This document shows, piece by piece, positions 54,110 through 64,000 of a stretch of 64,000 nt of DNA. The DNA is taken from the NCBI GenBank assembly GCA_028023455.1, contig JAQFVV010006293.1, positions 4,595,127 to 4,659,126 on the forward strand, given 5' to 3'. Below the pieces are notes generated by a model. The model did no database searches and had not been told where the DNA came from. It saw nothing but the letters and a program-made list of their open reading frames with translations. Origin of the DNA: Epiperipatus broadwayi. Taxonomy: Eukaryota > Onychophora > Udeonychophora > Euonychophora > Peripatidae. Position numbers and translations under genes: made by a program. How positions within the stretch are numbered: the stretch's first letter is position 1; each line of letters opens with the position of its first letter.

Positions 54110-54930
54110 ATTACTATTGACATTTTTAAAAAATATTTTTTTTTTTTATAAAAGAGGGATGTGTATGCAAGGATTACATAGTAGCATGGGTGTGTGACTA
54201 CATAAAGTTTTTAATAGCATATATAATAATAAACCTTCAAATGTTTAATCCATATCTATGTGAAGGTGATATGTTTTTTAATAATTTTATTTGTGTCATT
54301 AAAATTAAGGAGCAAAGTAATTTCTTCCCGATTATTATCGTTGTCTGAGATTTTATTGATCTTATAAATAATCTCATTATGTAATGCATGGATCAGTGAA
54401 AGTTATATCTATGCAGTTATTTTCATAAATTACACGCTTTTGTTTGTTTTTATTAGTCATTTAATAAATTGCCTACTAAAAGAACTTATGTCTGAAAAGT
54501 GATTTATGTTTGATCTCCTTTTTAATGCGTCCTTGTATCATATAAATGTTTTCTGGATGCTTATGATTCCAAATATCATAATAATATTTAGTTTTAGATT
54601 AAAAATGCACCTTTTCTATAACATTAGCTTATACTGTTTACTAAATGAAAGGAGGGCAGATTAGTAACAGAGGAAAATCATCATCATAAAATCTTTCTAT
54701 TTTCTGGTACCTAGGAAAAAGTAGTGTAATTATCATTATTTCTATGCAATAATATCAAGTTCTTTGCATGTGGATATTAACTGTATAAATATTAATTTAT
54801 AATTGTGATAAATTTTAAAATTCATGTAAAAAGAATGGATGTAATTTGATACCGAAGAAATCTTTATTATATTGATGTAATCAGCTTTTTTTCTTCTTCA
54901 ATTGCACAAATCTCGTTTAATAATTGTATG
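54110..54930. repeat. Right copy of the old direct duplication
   Basis: Partner of 48590-49430, 5.5 kb away in the same orientation, at roughly 75-80 percent identity in the best part. It lies just upstream of the terminal-exon candidate at 55162. Confidence 0.7.
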
Positions 54931-55161
54931 TATTTCGACTTTCACACTATACAATAAAACAAGTGAAATGCCACAGTTTGAATTAAACCAAGTGAAATTT
55001 GCTTATTATAAATTACAGACATTTAAGGTTAGTAATGATGTGGCTTGGTATATTTTCTAAAGGTGGTTCTGTGAGCCTTTTATTATCATAATTAATATTT
55101 CAGAATATATATATACATACACATCAGCCTGATTAATTTATATATTTTTTTTTTGTTCTAG

Positions 55162-55214
55162 AGTACAATTCAATAGCAGTGTTTGATATGACAGTTTTGA
55201 GTGAAAACCAATAG
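55162..55214 (+). CDS. Candidate terminal exon with stop codon
   Basis: A strong acceptor, TATTTTTTTTTTTGTTCTAG, ends at 55161. In the phase set by the 30.05-kb exon, the first two bases complete a codon and then encode YNSIAVFDMTVLSENQ before TAG at 55212-55214. The other two frames stop after four and seven codons. The DNA changes character here: less AT-rich in the exon, then a 3'-UTR-like stretch that ends in AATAAA at 55487-55492 with a T-rich element about 20 bases later. That combination of acceptor, short open tail, stop, UTR and polyadenylation signal is what the last exon of a plus-strand gene looks like. The protein is not recognised. Confidence 0.45.
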
Positions 55215-55486
55215 ACTGGCCACCACAACTTGAAGTAGCACTGTGAAGATTGTGCATCATTTATTTCGCTTTATTAAAAAAATAATATTTCTGTACATTG
55301 CTTTTTATTTTTTAAATCAATATGGGTCATGTCATATAAACAAATATTATTTTAGATAAAAGTAGTGTAACTGTTATTTTTAAAACTGTTTCAAATATCA
55401 AATTTAAATTTATTACTTTGAATTGTCTAACTAAAATAGCTTAAAACAAAAAAGCAATTGTAATTTAGTTGTAGCTTTTTGTTTTG

Positions 55487-55492
55487 AATAAA
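55487..55492 (+). terminator. Candidate polyadenylation signal AATAAA
   Basis: AATAAA in TTTTGAATAAAGTTATATT is followed by a T-rich tract at 55498-55525. It would give a 3' UTR of about 300 bases after the stop at 55214. Confidence 0.4.
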
Positions 55493-55529
55493 GTTATATT
55501 TTTTTAAATCTGTTTTTTTTTTTTAACAC

Positions 55530-56655
55530 ACAAATACAAAATTATAAAGTCAAAATCATAGAACAATTTCAAAAATAATTTTATGATTTCTTAATTAGTT
55601 TGTCTTCAAGTTTAAAAATCTCATCTTATACTGCATCTTACCAACACAGATATTAAAATAAGATATCAAAAGAACAAATACAGAACAGTAAGAGATAAAA
55701 AAAAAAATTAAAGTTAATAGCACATCTGTCTTATAAAGATCGTCAGAAAAGAAAAGAAAATTATGTAAAGAGTTTATTAGATGACAAGAATTAAAAAAGA
55801 TTATACTGTGCTACGGAATTCAATTGCTAAACTCACTCTGGATTAGTTATGTGCACAAGAAAATTAATCTTAAAAAAATTATGGAGAGAATGAATGGTAT
55901 TTTAGGAGAAGGCAAAAAGAGAGTAAAGTAGTAGTTAATAAGTGAACTAGTTAGAGCGAATGAGAAAAAATACTAATTATATTTATTTTTTTCTAGATTA
56001 CTACCACTACATGTCTATACATCACTTACTTAAAAAAAAAAACCAATTGTTATCACATATTTTGATTTCTTGATATTGATTTAATCTTTTTAAACTATTT
56101 TTTCATAAATATAGAATTTTCTCTTACATTCTTTTGCAAATAGTTTATATTAACTTAATTATAATTTTTATCCATTATTCAAAAATTAATTAGACTTTTA
56201 AACTTTAATTCTTTACATTTTTATAATTATTCAATTTCATATCAATTCAACCCTAAAATCTATTAAAATTTGTTTAAATATCTAATAAAATTCTACAAAT
56301 ACTTAGATGATTTGATATCTGAAAAAAAAATGATGACAGCTTCCCTTTTTATTTTTAAATGAAAATTCTTTTTATTTTCTCTTTCATCCATTTCTTTATA
56401 GATAAATACAAAAGTTATTTTTTTATTTTTATTTTTTAATTGCACACCACCGATATTATTTATATATATATTAAGAGCAAAACATACAAATCAATATCCT
56501 ATTTACAAACTTGTAATTTATAGTAATTTTATGCCCTTAACATTATATCACTGAATTTGTGAATGCTCAATAAAACATTACATTCTTTAATACTTTCCTC
56601 TTTCCATTTTTATTTTTGATTTTTTAATATAACATATAATAACAACATTTCACAG
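55530..56655. other. AT-rich stretch with no recognised feature
   Basis: No supported gene or repeat. Confidence 0.4.
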
Positions 56656-56663
56656 TTTTTACA

Positions 56664-56723
56664 CTGTAAAGCAAAATATATTTATACTTTACAGTTTCAA
56701 CTGCTCCTAGCAGTCTTCATCAG
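56664..56723 (-). ncRNA. Hammerhead-ribozyme-like motif, probably degenerate
   Basis: On the minus strand CTGATGA is followed by AG, a perfect six-pair stem ACTGCT-AGG-AGCAGT, U, GAAA, and then an eight-pair stem CTGTAAAG / CTTTACAG. This is the order CUGAUGA - stem II - GAAA - stem III of a hammerhead ribozyme. The bases after stem III give GUG rather than the required NUH at the cleavage site. Stem I is not obvious. So it is a relative or decayed copy. Hammerhead motifs are known in Penelope-like elements, and a Penelope tail lies at 20.25 kb, but no coding part is visible next to this site. Confidence 0.4.
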
Positions 56724-56729
56724 ATTTAC

Positions 56730-57840
56730 AAAATGTAAACATTTTATTAATACAGCCATATTTCATACATATATCTATTATAATCTTACAATTTTATCAA
56801 TTATTAACATCACTTTATTCATTAAACTTACCATTCTATAACTTTTAACATTTTAATTCTATTTTATCCTTTATTTTTATTATTTATTTTTATTCTTAAT
56901 TATTATCATATTTATATTTATTCACCTTTACCTTTGCCATAATTTTAGAAATTCAATGTAATATTTATAAATATATTTTGCATTAAAGTGTAAGAAAAGT
57001 GAAATGTTTTTATTAAAACATTACATTATCATAAATTCTTTGACTATGGCAAGATAAAAATACTAAAACCATGAATATTTAGTATTATATATAGAGGTTG
57101 AATAATATTATGCTACAACTCATTGATTATAGACTTCTAATATTCAAAAACATTTAGCTAAGCCATCAATATGTATCAAAAATATACAAAAAGATTATAT
57201 TTTTAAATAGTAGTCATTTACTAAAAACTGTGTGAAAAATATAGTGTTCATCATTTGATATTAAAGGTTTAGCCTTGAACAAATATTACAATAAAAATAT
57301 AAATACAATTTATTTTTATATTTGCCATAGTAAATATAGGAAAGAAATATCAAGTCTACAATTTACATAAAAGAACTTTTTTATAAATGGTGTGAATTGT
57401 TAAAAATTCTAGAAGTTTATCCATTATTGATTTTTTTTACTTTTATGTTTACTAGTATTAAAGTATCAAATACTCATACACAATCTTCAATTAAAAAAAG
57501 ACATTTATGAAAAATGTTGGCTTGTTAAAAAATGAAGTAAATTTATCCATTAATGATTCTCAATAGTATACAAAAATAAAACCAAAAAGTTTGCATTTGC
57601 ACACTAAACATTTAACTTATGTATCATTACTCTTATATCAGTATGAATGATCAAAGATTGTAATATGTGAAACAGCTTACATAGATAGTTCAATTTTCAT
57701 TATTGTAATTTCTGTTTCATATGCAGTACAAAATTTGTTTTTAATTAAGGAATAGTAATTAATGAATTAAATTTACTTGTATTTTGATTTTTATTTAATC
57801 TATTTTAAGCAATGCTAACTAGCAAATTATGTTTATAACA
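56730..57840. other. AT-rich stretch with no recognised feature
   Basis: No supported gene or repeat. Confidence 0.4.
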
Positions 57841-57845
57841 CTAGA

Positions 57846-58247
57846 AAACTATACAGTAGTGCCATTAAATGCAAACCTTTATAATCAATGGATACAAGAA
57901 AGTTTGAGGATGAAATATGTATCTAATGCCTACTCACCTTATATCCCCAAATAAGTTTCTAGCTTGTGGATTTGATTAGTGAGTAGCCTTGTATTTGAGA
58001 GCACTGCACCTATCACCTAGATCTAAATGCAGTGATATCAAATCCAAGACTCCTATCTGATGAAAGTCACAAGCTAAAAACTAGTTGGGAGACATTAGAT
58101 GATTAGGCACTAGTTAGGGATTTTATTTGCAAGCCTTCTTTCATCCATTGACTACAAAAGCTTGCATTTGGTGGTACTATTCTATGAAAAGTTTGCTAGT
58201 GTTATTAACAGCCTGTGTAAGTACTTGAAATGGTGATCATGTGATAA
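57846..58247. mobile_element. Foldback element, diverged copy of the 40.7-kb family
   Basis: Arms 57846-57990 and 58045-58190 are inverted and keep CTACTCACCTTATATCCCC, GTTTCTAGCTTGTGG, ATGATTAGGCACTAG, GGGATTTTATTTGCAAGCC and TCATCCATTGACTA. The tail ends with GGTGATCATGTGATAAA. The loop adds AGCACTGCACCTATCACC and CCTAGATCTAAATGCAG, related to the 52.7-kb copy. Confidence 0.88.
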
Positions 58248-58249
58248 AT

Positions 58250-59230
58250 TATGTTTAACAAACTAAAATTAAAAATTTACTTTTATACTTACAAATTATG
58301 TTTCTCTGCATAGCTTGGAGCAATATGTAAAAAATTAGACTCTGAAATTTATGTTCAATGGATTCATTCAGCCCTGTCATTTCTGATGATTCAAACATTT
58401 TATAATGATAAGCAATAAATCTTGAGAATATTTATATTTTTTAAAATCATGTTTGATTTTGTTCACTTAATACTGCTAGAAATAGAGAAATACTATTTAT
58501 AATATTATATATTTAACCATTTATTAGGGAAACTGTTCAAATTTATAAAATAATCTAACCTTAAAACAGTTACAAACTATCGAGTCTATATAATTTTATT
58601 ATTTGCCGTAACAACAACTACAATAACAACAATATAATAATTAGAGGTCTCTGTGCAGTATTTTTAATTACTGTAGACCTTCAAATAGCTAATTTTTTTA
58701 TTTCAGTTTTTAAAAATGTAACTATTTAGTATTTATAAGAGAAGAAAATGTTGTACATGTTAGATAAAAATTATAAAAGTTTAACATTATGAAAATGACA
58801 AAAAATTTGAATTGATCAAAATTTTTTTCGATAAATAAAGTTATTATCAAACAGTACTTTTGTTCTTTGGCAACCCCTTCAATATTTTTAATTATTATAG
58901 GTTTACAAATAGATAACTTTCTTTTACACGGATTTAAAAATTTAATTATTTCATGTTTGATTTATTTAAAAATTATAATAGCTGGGATCAACTATATAAA
59001 AGTATTTCCATGTACTTAATGTGGCATTTTCAGAAAGTAAATAATGTTAGCACCTTATATTCCAGTTTTTGTTAATTAGATAAGTTTGAAATTAATATAT
59101 GATACAATCTGCTTCAAATTATCTTTATAATCTATATCTTGCATCACCTGATTTTATATCTTGAAATATAGAAAGCAGAGCACATAAAAGCCAACGCATA
59201 TTACACTTGGTTCGATTTTTTTAGTTTTAA
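58250..59230. other. AT-rich stretch with no recognised feature
   Basis: No supported gene or repeat. Confidence 0.4.
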
Positions 59231-59239
59231 ATGTCTTTA

Positions 59240-59768
59240 TATATATTGCTTATAATAACTCCTCTCTTATACACTTTAATAAATTCTTTTTCTCTTCACT
59301 AGTAAAAATTGTAATTATAAATATGCGACTTCTTTTGCATGCATTAGTGAAGCTATAATTATACTTAAAATAATGTGTAATAGGTCTGCTTAGCACTTTC
59401 GAGATTTAATGTTCGAATCTCATACTCATAGCCTTGTGAATGAATACTGTGGTTTGCATATGTGTACAATATATCACAACAGTATTCATTCACAAAGCTA
59501 TAAGTATGAGATTTGGACATTAAATCTCGAAAGTGCTAAGAAGATCTATTACACATTATTTTAAGTATAATTATAGTTTCACTAACACTTGCGAAAAAAA
59601 GTTGCATATTTGTATACACTTTAATGCAAACTTTTTTTAATAAAATTGAGAAGCTCTGATGAAGATTGCTGGATAATTGAAACTGTCAGGAAAATAAAAA
59701 AGTTTTGTAAAAATTTTTTTTTGCATTAAAGTATATATGAGAGGAGTTATTATAAGCAATATATGTGA
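59240..59768. mobile_element. Nested palindromic element with TIRs and a tRNA-like B box
   Basis: Outer inverted repeats: TATTGCTTATAATAACTCC then TCTCTTATACACTTTA at 59246-59281, and the complement at about 59722-59764 (AAAGTATATATGAGAGGAGT, TATTATAAGCAATATA). Inner palindrome: 59327-59453 against 59477-59600 (TAGTGAAGCTATAATTATAC, AGCACTTTCGAGATTTAATG, CTTGTGAATGAATACTGT). The inner arm contains TGTTCGAATCTCATA, a perfect Pol III B-box core (GTTCGAATC), inverted in the other arm. Between the inner and right outer repeats sits CTGATGAAG...GAAAC (59656-59683). It is non-coding. The layout suggests one element inserted in another, or an inverted-dimer SINE inside a MITE. Confidence 0.85.
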
Positions 59769-59774
59769 ATATAT

Positions 59775-61974
59775 GACTGAGTATATAACCTTAAATATCT
59801 TCATATTTATTTGAGAGTGCAAGTTGAGAGTTGAGACTATTTCAAAGAACATGTCTAAAGACTGATTTTGATGAAACATTATAAATAAATAAATATATAT
59901 ATATATATATATTTGCCTATATCTTGTGCCCTGCCAATAGGATAATGACCCCTAGAAAATATGACAAGTCCTTAAATTCAACTATACTATTACTTTATCT
60001 ATGTACAATTTGATACTCTTAATTATTTCTAAATTAGGTATAATTAATATTAGCAATTATGAGACCCATTTATCCTATTAACAAGATTACATACCCTTTA
60101 ACATTAAATAAATACTGAAGTATTCATTCAATGGCATAAGAATACAAAGACACTCCTTATTAAGTATCTAAATATTCCCATATTTAACAATAGTACTTAA
60201 ATAAATATAATAAAACATCTATAATTATGAAATTTAAATTAACTTAATTAATATATATATTATCATTATATTGTATATTGCTCTTTTATTATTGTTACGT
60301 TTATAAGATTCTAATTAAAAATAACCATAATAACAATATGATACTAAGAAGATCTCAGGATTATCATTGATTTTTTTAATTAGCTATTTATTCCATCTTT
60401 AAGACATCAAGAGAGATTTTGACTTAACTCTATAGGTAGTATATCAATTAAGAAAAGACATAACATTAATCTATAATTAAAATTATATTATTACTTTATA
60501 TTTGTTTTCTACTATTTAATAATAAATAACTATTGTTATCTAAATGGCAATCAATTTCTCATTCTAAATAATAACTGATTAATAATCAGATTTCTTATAA
60601 ATAAACATACTTTACTAAATTTGCAATATATTTTATAAATGACTTATGTGATCAAGGCAGTTTGCAATAATTTAAGATCCCATTTAAGAAATATTTTCCT
60701 TATACAATATCTTGCAATCAATTAACTTCTCCAATCTCAAATTATATGTTTTGCTTAATGTGTATATTATAATTCATACCCTCTGATAATGGTGTAACGA
60801 TAATGATTCCAACAAAAAGAAATGCAACTTTTGATACTTAGTTTAACTTTTAAAACATTAATTTTAATAATATTAGTACAAGATTTTTCAACAATTATTT
60901 TAAACTACTAATTCATTTAATAAATAATAATCTTAATAACATTATATAACAATATAATATAGTAACATATAAATATTTGAATATTTATATTCCCCTTAAC
61001 TACAATGCGATATTTTAAATACCCCCCCTGCTTATAATACAATAAAGTGTTGTAATATTTAATTTTATTTCTTATATCACAAAATCATGTGTATAATAAA
61101 TAATCCCTCCCTTTTTTATAGATTCGATTAACACTCATTATCTCTTATAGATTATGCTGCAAAATATAAGAAGATTTAAAATATGGATTATTCTTTTATT
61201 TCTTAACTAAAATAATTTCATTATAATATTATGAAATATTACATATTTATCTGTGTTTATATATTATGATATTCACCATTTGATCTTTCTCTTTACTTAC
61301 ACTAAGAAAATATTAATACAATAATTATGAAATCATTAATTTGTTTTCTGATCTCACACTCAATTTTCCTATGGTCTTATCATCAAACTCTGTAATAAAA
61401 TACAACAAATGAAACTTTTACACTGTACACTATCAAATATGACAACTTATCTCTTCCTGGACTAATTTCCACTTACAATTTATGATATTAAGCTAAATGT
61501 TGATAAACCACTGTTTAGTGCATCCTAAATGGAAAATAAAAAAAAAATATCTTCATTTTATCTAATAATTTCAGATATCAACTTTCTATCTCCGATTTAT
61601 ACCTATTTCATATATGCCTTATAAATAATAGCCTATAAAGACTTATAAACTAAAATTAGCTATAATTCTATTACAATTATATTAAAGCATTAGTAGTTAA
61701 ACATAGATCAAACTATAAATATCACCATTTATCATTTTTCTAATATTACACTCAAACACAGACATATCCCCTCTTCTTATAATACATATGTGTAACTACT
61801 TTTATGTGCATATTTTACATACTCATTGCTTATATACATTTATTTTAATTATCTAACTATATTTAACCAAATAAAAAGAACTTTAAACAACTATTTTTTG
61901 TTAATTACTGGTATAGATAAACAAATCAAATTAATCATTAATTTCCTTATTTATTGATTTATCCTCCCTCGTAT
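59775..61974. other. AT-rich stretch with no recognised feature
   Basis: (TA)n near 59893-59912 and a C-run near 61022-61028. Words at 60059-60143 faintly repeat those at 15129-15212. Nothing else is supported. Confidence 0.35.
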
Positions 61975-62108
61975 TGATAACGTTTTTTTTTTCTTTTTTC
62001 CCCCTGTGTCATAGCATCGGCCGGGAAGCGAACCCGCTAATCCGGGGCAACTGCTTATAAGGTGGCTGTGCTGACATCTCGATCACCAACGCTTGACTGA
62101 TAACGTTT
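61975..62108 (-). mobile_element. tRNA-derived SINE with target-site duplication
   Basis: On the minus strand (62097 to 61986) GCGTTGGTGATCGAGATG is A-box-like with one mismatch. GGGTTCGCTTCCCGG is a B box with one mismatch. Then comes CCGATGCTATGACACAGGGG and an A-rich tail. TGATAACGTTT flanks it at 61975-61985 and 62098-62108, an 11-bp perfect target duplication. The element is only the tRNA-like head plus tail, about 110 bp, with no separate body. It needs a LINE partner for movement; which one is unknown. Confidence 0.88.
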
Positions 62109-62109
62109 A

Positions 62110-63815
62110 TTTGAAAGTATAAAATTAACTATTTACAAACATTACTTACAAGTTTTTTTTCTTTCTAATATACAAGTTCAACATTAAAAAAAAAATAAAA
62201 TTAAATTTTTAATAGTATTCCAATCGTTTCCAATGTTTTAACTTGTTACTCATCAACTTTTCTCTTATTTTTACTCGTTTTATTCGCATAAGAAAATGAT
62301 CAAAACTATAAAGTAATAATGCCATCAGGTTATTAACAATGTTTAAGTTTATTTTCTTTTCTTTTTTACCAATCAAAGGCTATTTTCCATTTGTATAATA
62401 TATTCTATTTAGATACTTTCAGCAATATTATACTTAACTTCATATTATTCTTTATGTATTTCTTGTCAATATTATCATTTTAAATAGAGCATTTTACACC
62501 TTATCCTGAAAGAAAAAATGATATTAGCTTCAATATCAATTATATTCTCAAATAAGCTAATGTTACTGACAACGATTTATTTCACTCTTTTCCCCCCATA
62601 TTTAATTATTCTTTATTAGTTGTTTCCAGTAATTATTTAATTTTTTTCATTAGCTTTTTTTTTTATTGACAGTTTTAATACTTAATTCATTCATTGTCCA
62701 CATAGACTGCTCTGATTTATTACAAGTATAAATATAATCCTCAATCAAAATTTTCATTTTTCCTTGGCCTTGTATTACATCCATACATCATTCTAACTTT
62801 TACTCCTTCATTTTTCTTATATATAACTTATTGTAAATTTTTTATTATGCATGGAAGTTATATTCACTGATAATATTCCATTTAAATCTTTTCTCCTATT
62901 ACAATTTTCATTCAGATATACATTTATAAGTTCCATTTTAATATTAAGCATGTTTTTCAATATGCAAATATTTCCATTATCATTCATTCATAATTTAGTT
63001 TTAATTATCTTGAAAACTGTACATTTACCTATGTCATGAATAATTTTCTGGTTATTCATCCATTGATTCCATTTTAATCTTGCATAACTGTTATGATAGT
63101 CTAAATGCATAAATATTTTATGTTGCTTACTAATCAAATTATTCATCAACATACAGTATTTTCCTTCAGTTCAGGCATTATTTGATCACACTTTGGCACA
63201 AATATATAACTTTTTCCTTTCACTATTTCAGTATTTTTTTCAATATAATGATTCCAAGATATTTTAGCAAGCTTATTGATTGTCAAATTAGCCAACAGAG
63301 ATTTACTTTGTTTTAATCTTCCATGTTACTGAAAATCTTATAATATAAAGTTTGAAATCCTTAAGTAGATAATAATCAATTATTTGTTTTTAAAATAATA
63401 ATAAGGTTTAAAATATTTAAGCAAACTTAAAAAAAAAACAAGTTACTTGTTTTATTTCTGATCTGTAATCTTTTTTTCCAATCCCCTATTTTTCCTTTCA
63501 TTTTTTCTTTCCAAAAACATTGTCTGCATGCTGCTAATTTATTCTAAATTGTACTTTCCCATTGGTTAATTTTTCAATTTCTCTGATTTTGAACATTTAA
63601 TGACTTGTTTGTAGTTGAACTATTTTTAAGAACAAATATCTGTTTACAAGATTTACTAAAAACCTTTCATAGACTTAATAAAATTTACAATTTACTTTAA
63701 ATCAATCCATATTATTTTAGCTTTATTATTTTTTCCCCAGACTGAATTCAAGGTTTATTTTATGAACTTTTAATCACAAAATTCAGAACATGAATGTTAA
63801 TTATTTATATTTAGT
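62110..63815. other. AT-rich stretch, possible old antisense coding relic
   Basis: On the minus strand, short open pieces such as KLAKISWNHYIEKNTEIVKG (near 63230) and SYARLKWNQWMNNQKIIHDI (near 63070) look protein-like and lie in the same direction but in different frames. I recognise no family. It may be a decayed element; no firm feature. Confidence 0.2.
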
Positions 63816-63817
63816 CT

Positions 63818-63897
63818 TGCGTTGTTAGCCGAGAGGTAGGGGGGGGGGGGTTCGCGTCCCGGCAGATGCTATGACATATGAAAAAAAAAAAAAAAAT
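63818..63897 (+). mobile_element. Second tRNA-derived SINE copy, shortened, with a G-run
   Basis: GTTAGCCGAGAGG is an exact fit to the Pol III A box TRGYNNARNNG. After a run of about 12 G comes GGTTCGCGTCCCGG (B box, one mismatch), then CAGATGCTATGACATATG and an A tail of about 16. GATGCTATGACA and TTCG..TCCCGG are shared with the 62.0-kb SINE, so they are one family. The A-to-B spacing is much shorter than in a tRNA, so the middle was lost and replaced by the G-run. Confidence 0.8.
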
Positions 63898-64000
63898 CAA
63901 GATTTCATCAGAAATAGTCACTACTTTCTAATATTAAATGCACACAGACAAAATTACCTAGCTCTATCACACATATTTTTATCTATAAGACCAGATTTAA
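63898..64000. other. AT-rich right edge with no recognised feature
   Basis: Nothing can be supported after the SINE tail. Confidence 0.4.

Noticed and set aside
62500-63560. Minus-strand protein-like snippets
   Set aside because: They lie in different frames, match no known domain, and could be chance in AT-rich DNA.

Overview
The window is strongly AT-rich eukaryotic DNA. It has no intact protein gene, no ribosomal RNA and no prokaryotic signals. The contents are decayed retroelements of several classes (two APE-type LINEs, a Ty3/Gypsy pol relic, a Penelope-like GIY-YIG tail, LTRs of a further family, two tRNA-derived SINEs), many foldback/MITE-like palindromes, and very long triplet microsatellites. 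This mix points to an invertebrate animal with a large, repeat-rich genome. A mollusc, perhaps a cephalopod, is my guess and only an inference; no conserved gene here fixes the species.

Layout. 1-2.79 kb: antisense LINE relic (APE endonuclease and reverse transcriptase), cut by the left edge. 2.8-8.5 kb: unrecognised AT-rich DNA. 8.57-10.1 kb: sense Ty3/Gypsy relic (gag-like, protease, RT). 11.27-14.90 kb: short antisense LTR element with a 1.75-kb 3' LTR, a polypurine tract and a shortened 5' LTR. 14.9-20.2 kb: unannotated DNA with one odd 83-codon antisense open frame. 20.25-20.70 kb: antisense Penelope-like endonuclease tail. 23.1-24.7 kb: (GAT)n-(TAA)n-(AAG)n and (TAA)n arrays. 26.8-27.9 kb: diverged four-unit palindrome. 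28.4-29.6 kb: antisense solo LTR-like copy. 30.05 kb: a 39-bp exon candidate with very good splice sites. 33.2-34.0 kb: two 348-bp tandem units ending in a hairpin. 35.1-36.6 kb: sense LTR copy. 37.2-39.6 kb: array of about 420-bp units in both orientations. 40.7 kb onward: dispersed foldback copies (40.7, 44.5, 45.8, 52.5, 57.8 and 59.2 kb). 41.4-44.1 kb: RTE-type LINE, nearly full length but broken. 48.6-49.4 and 54.1-54.9 kb: old direct duplication. 55.16-55.5 kb: terminal-exon candidate in phase with the 30.05-kb exon, followed by a polyadenylation signal. 61.99-62.1 and 63.8-63.9 kb: tRNA-derived SINEs.

If the two exon candidates are real, the right half of the window is a roughly 25-kb final intron of a plus-strand gene whose upstream exons lie to the left, and the elements are intronic insertions. 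Otherwise the window is intergenic. Two patterns run through it. One LTR family occurs four times with a preserved TATA box and TCAGT initiator. A CTGATGA-stem-GAAA box, resembling a hammerhead ribozyme core, recurs in otherwise unlike palindromic elements.
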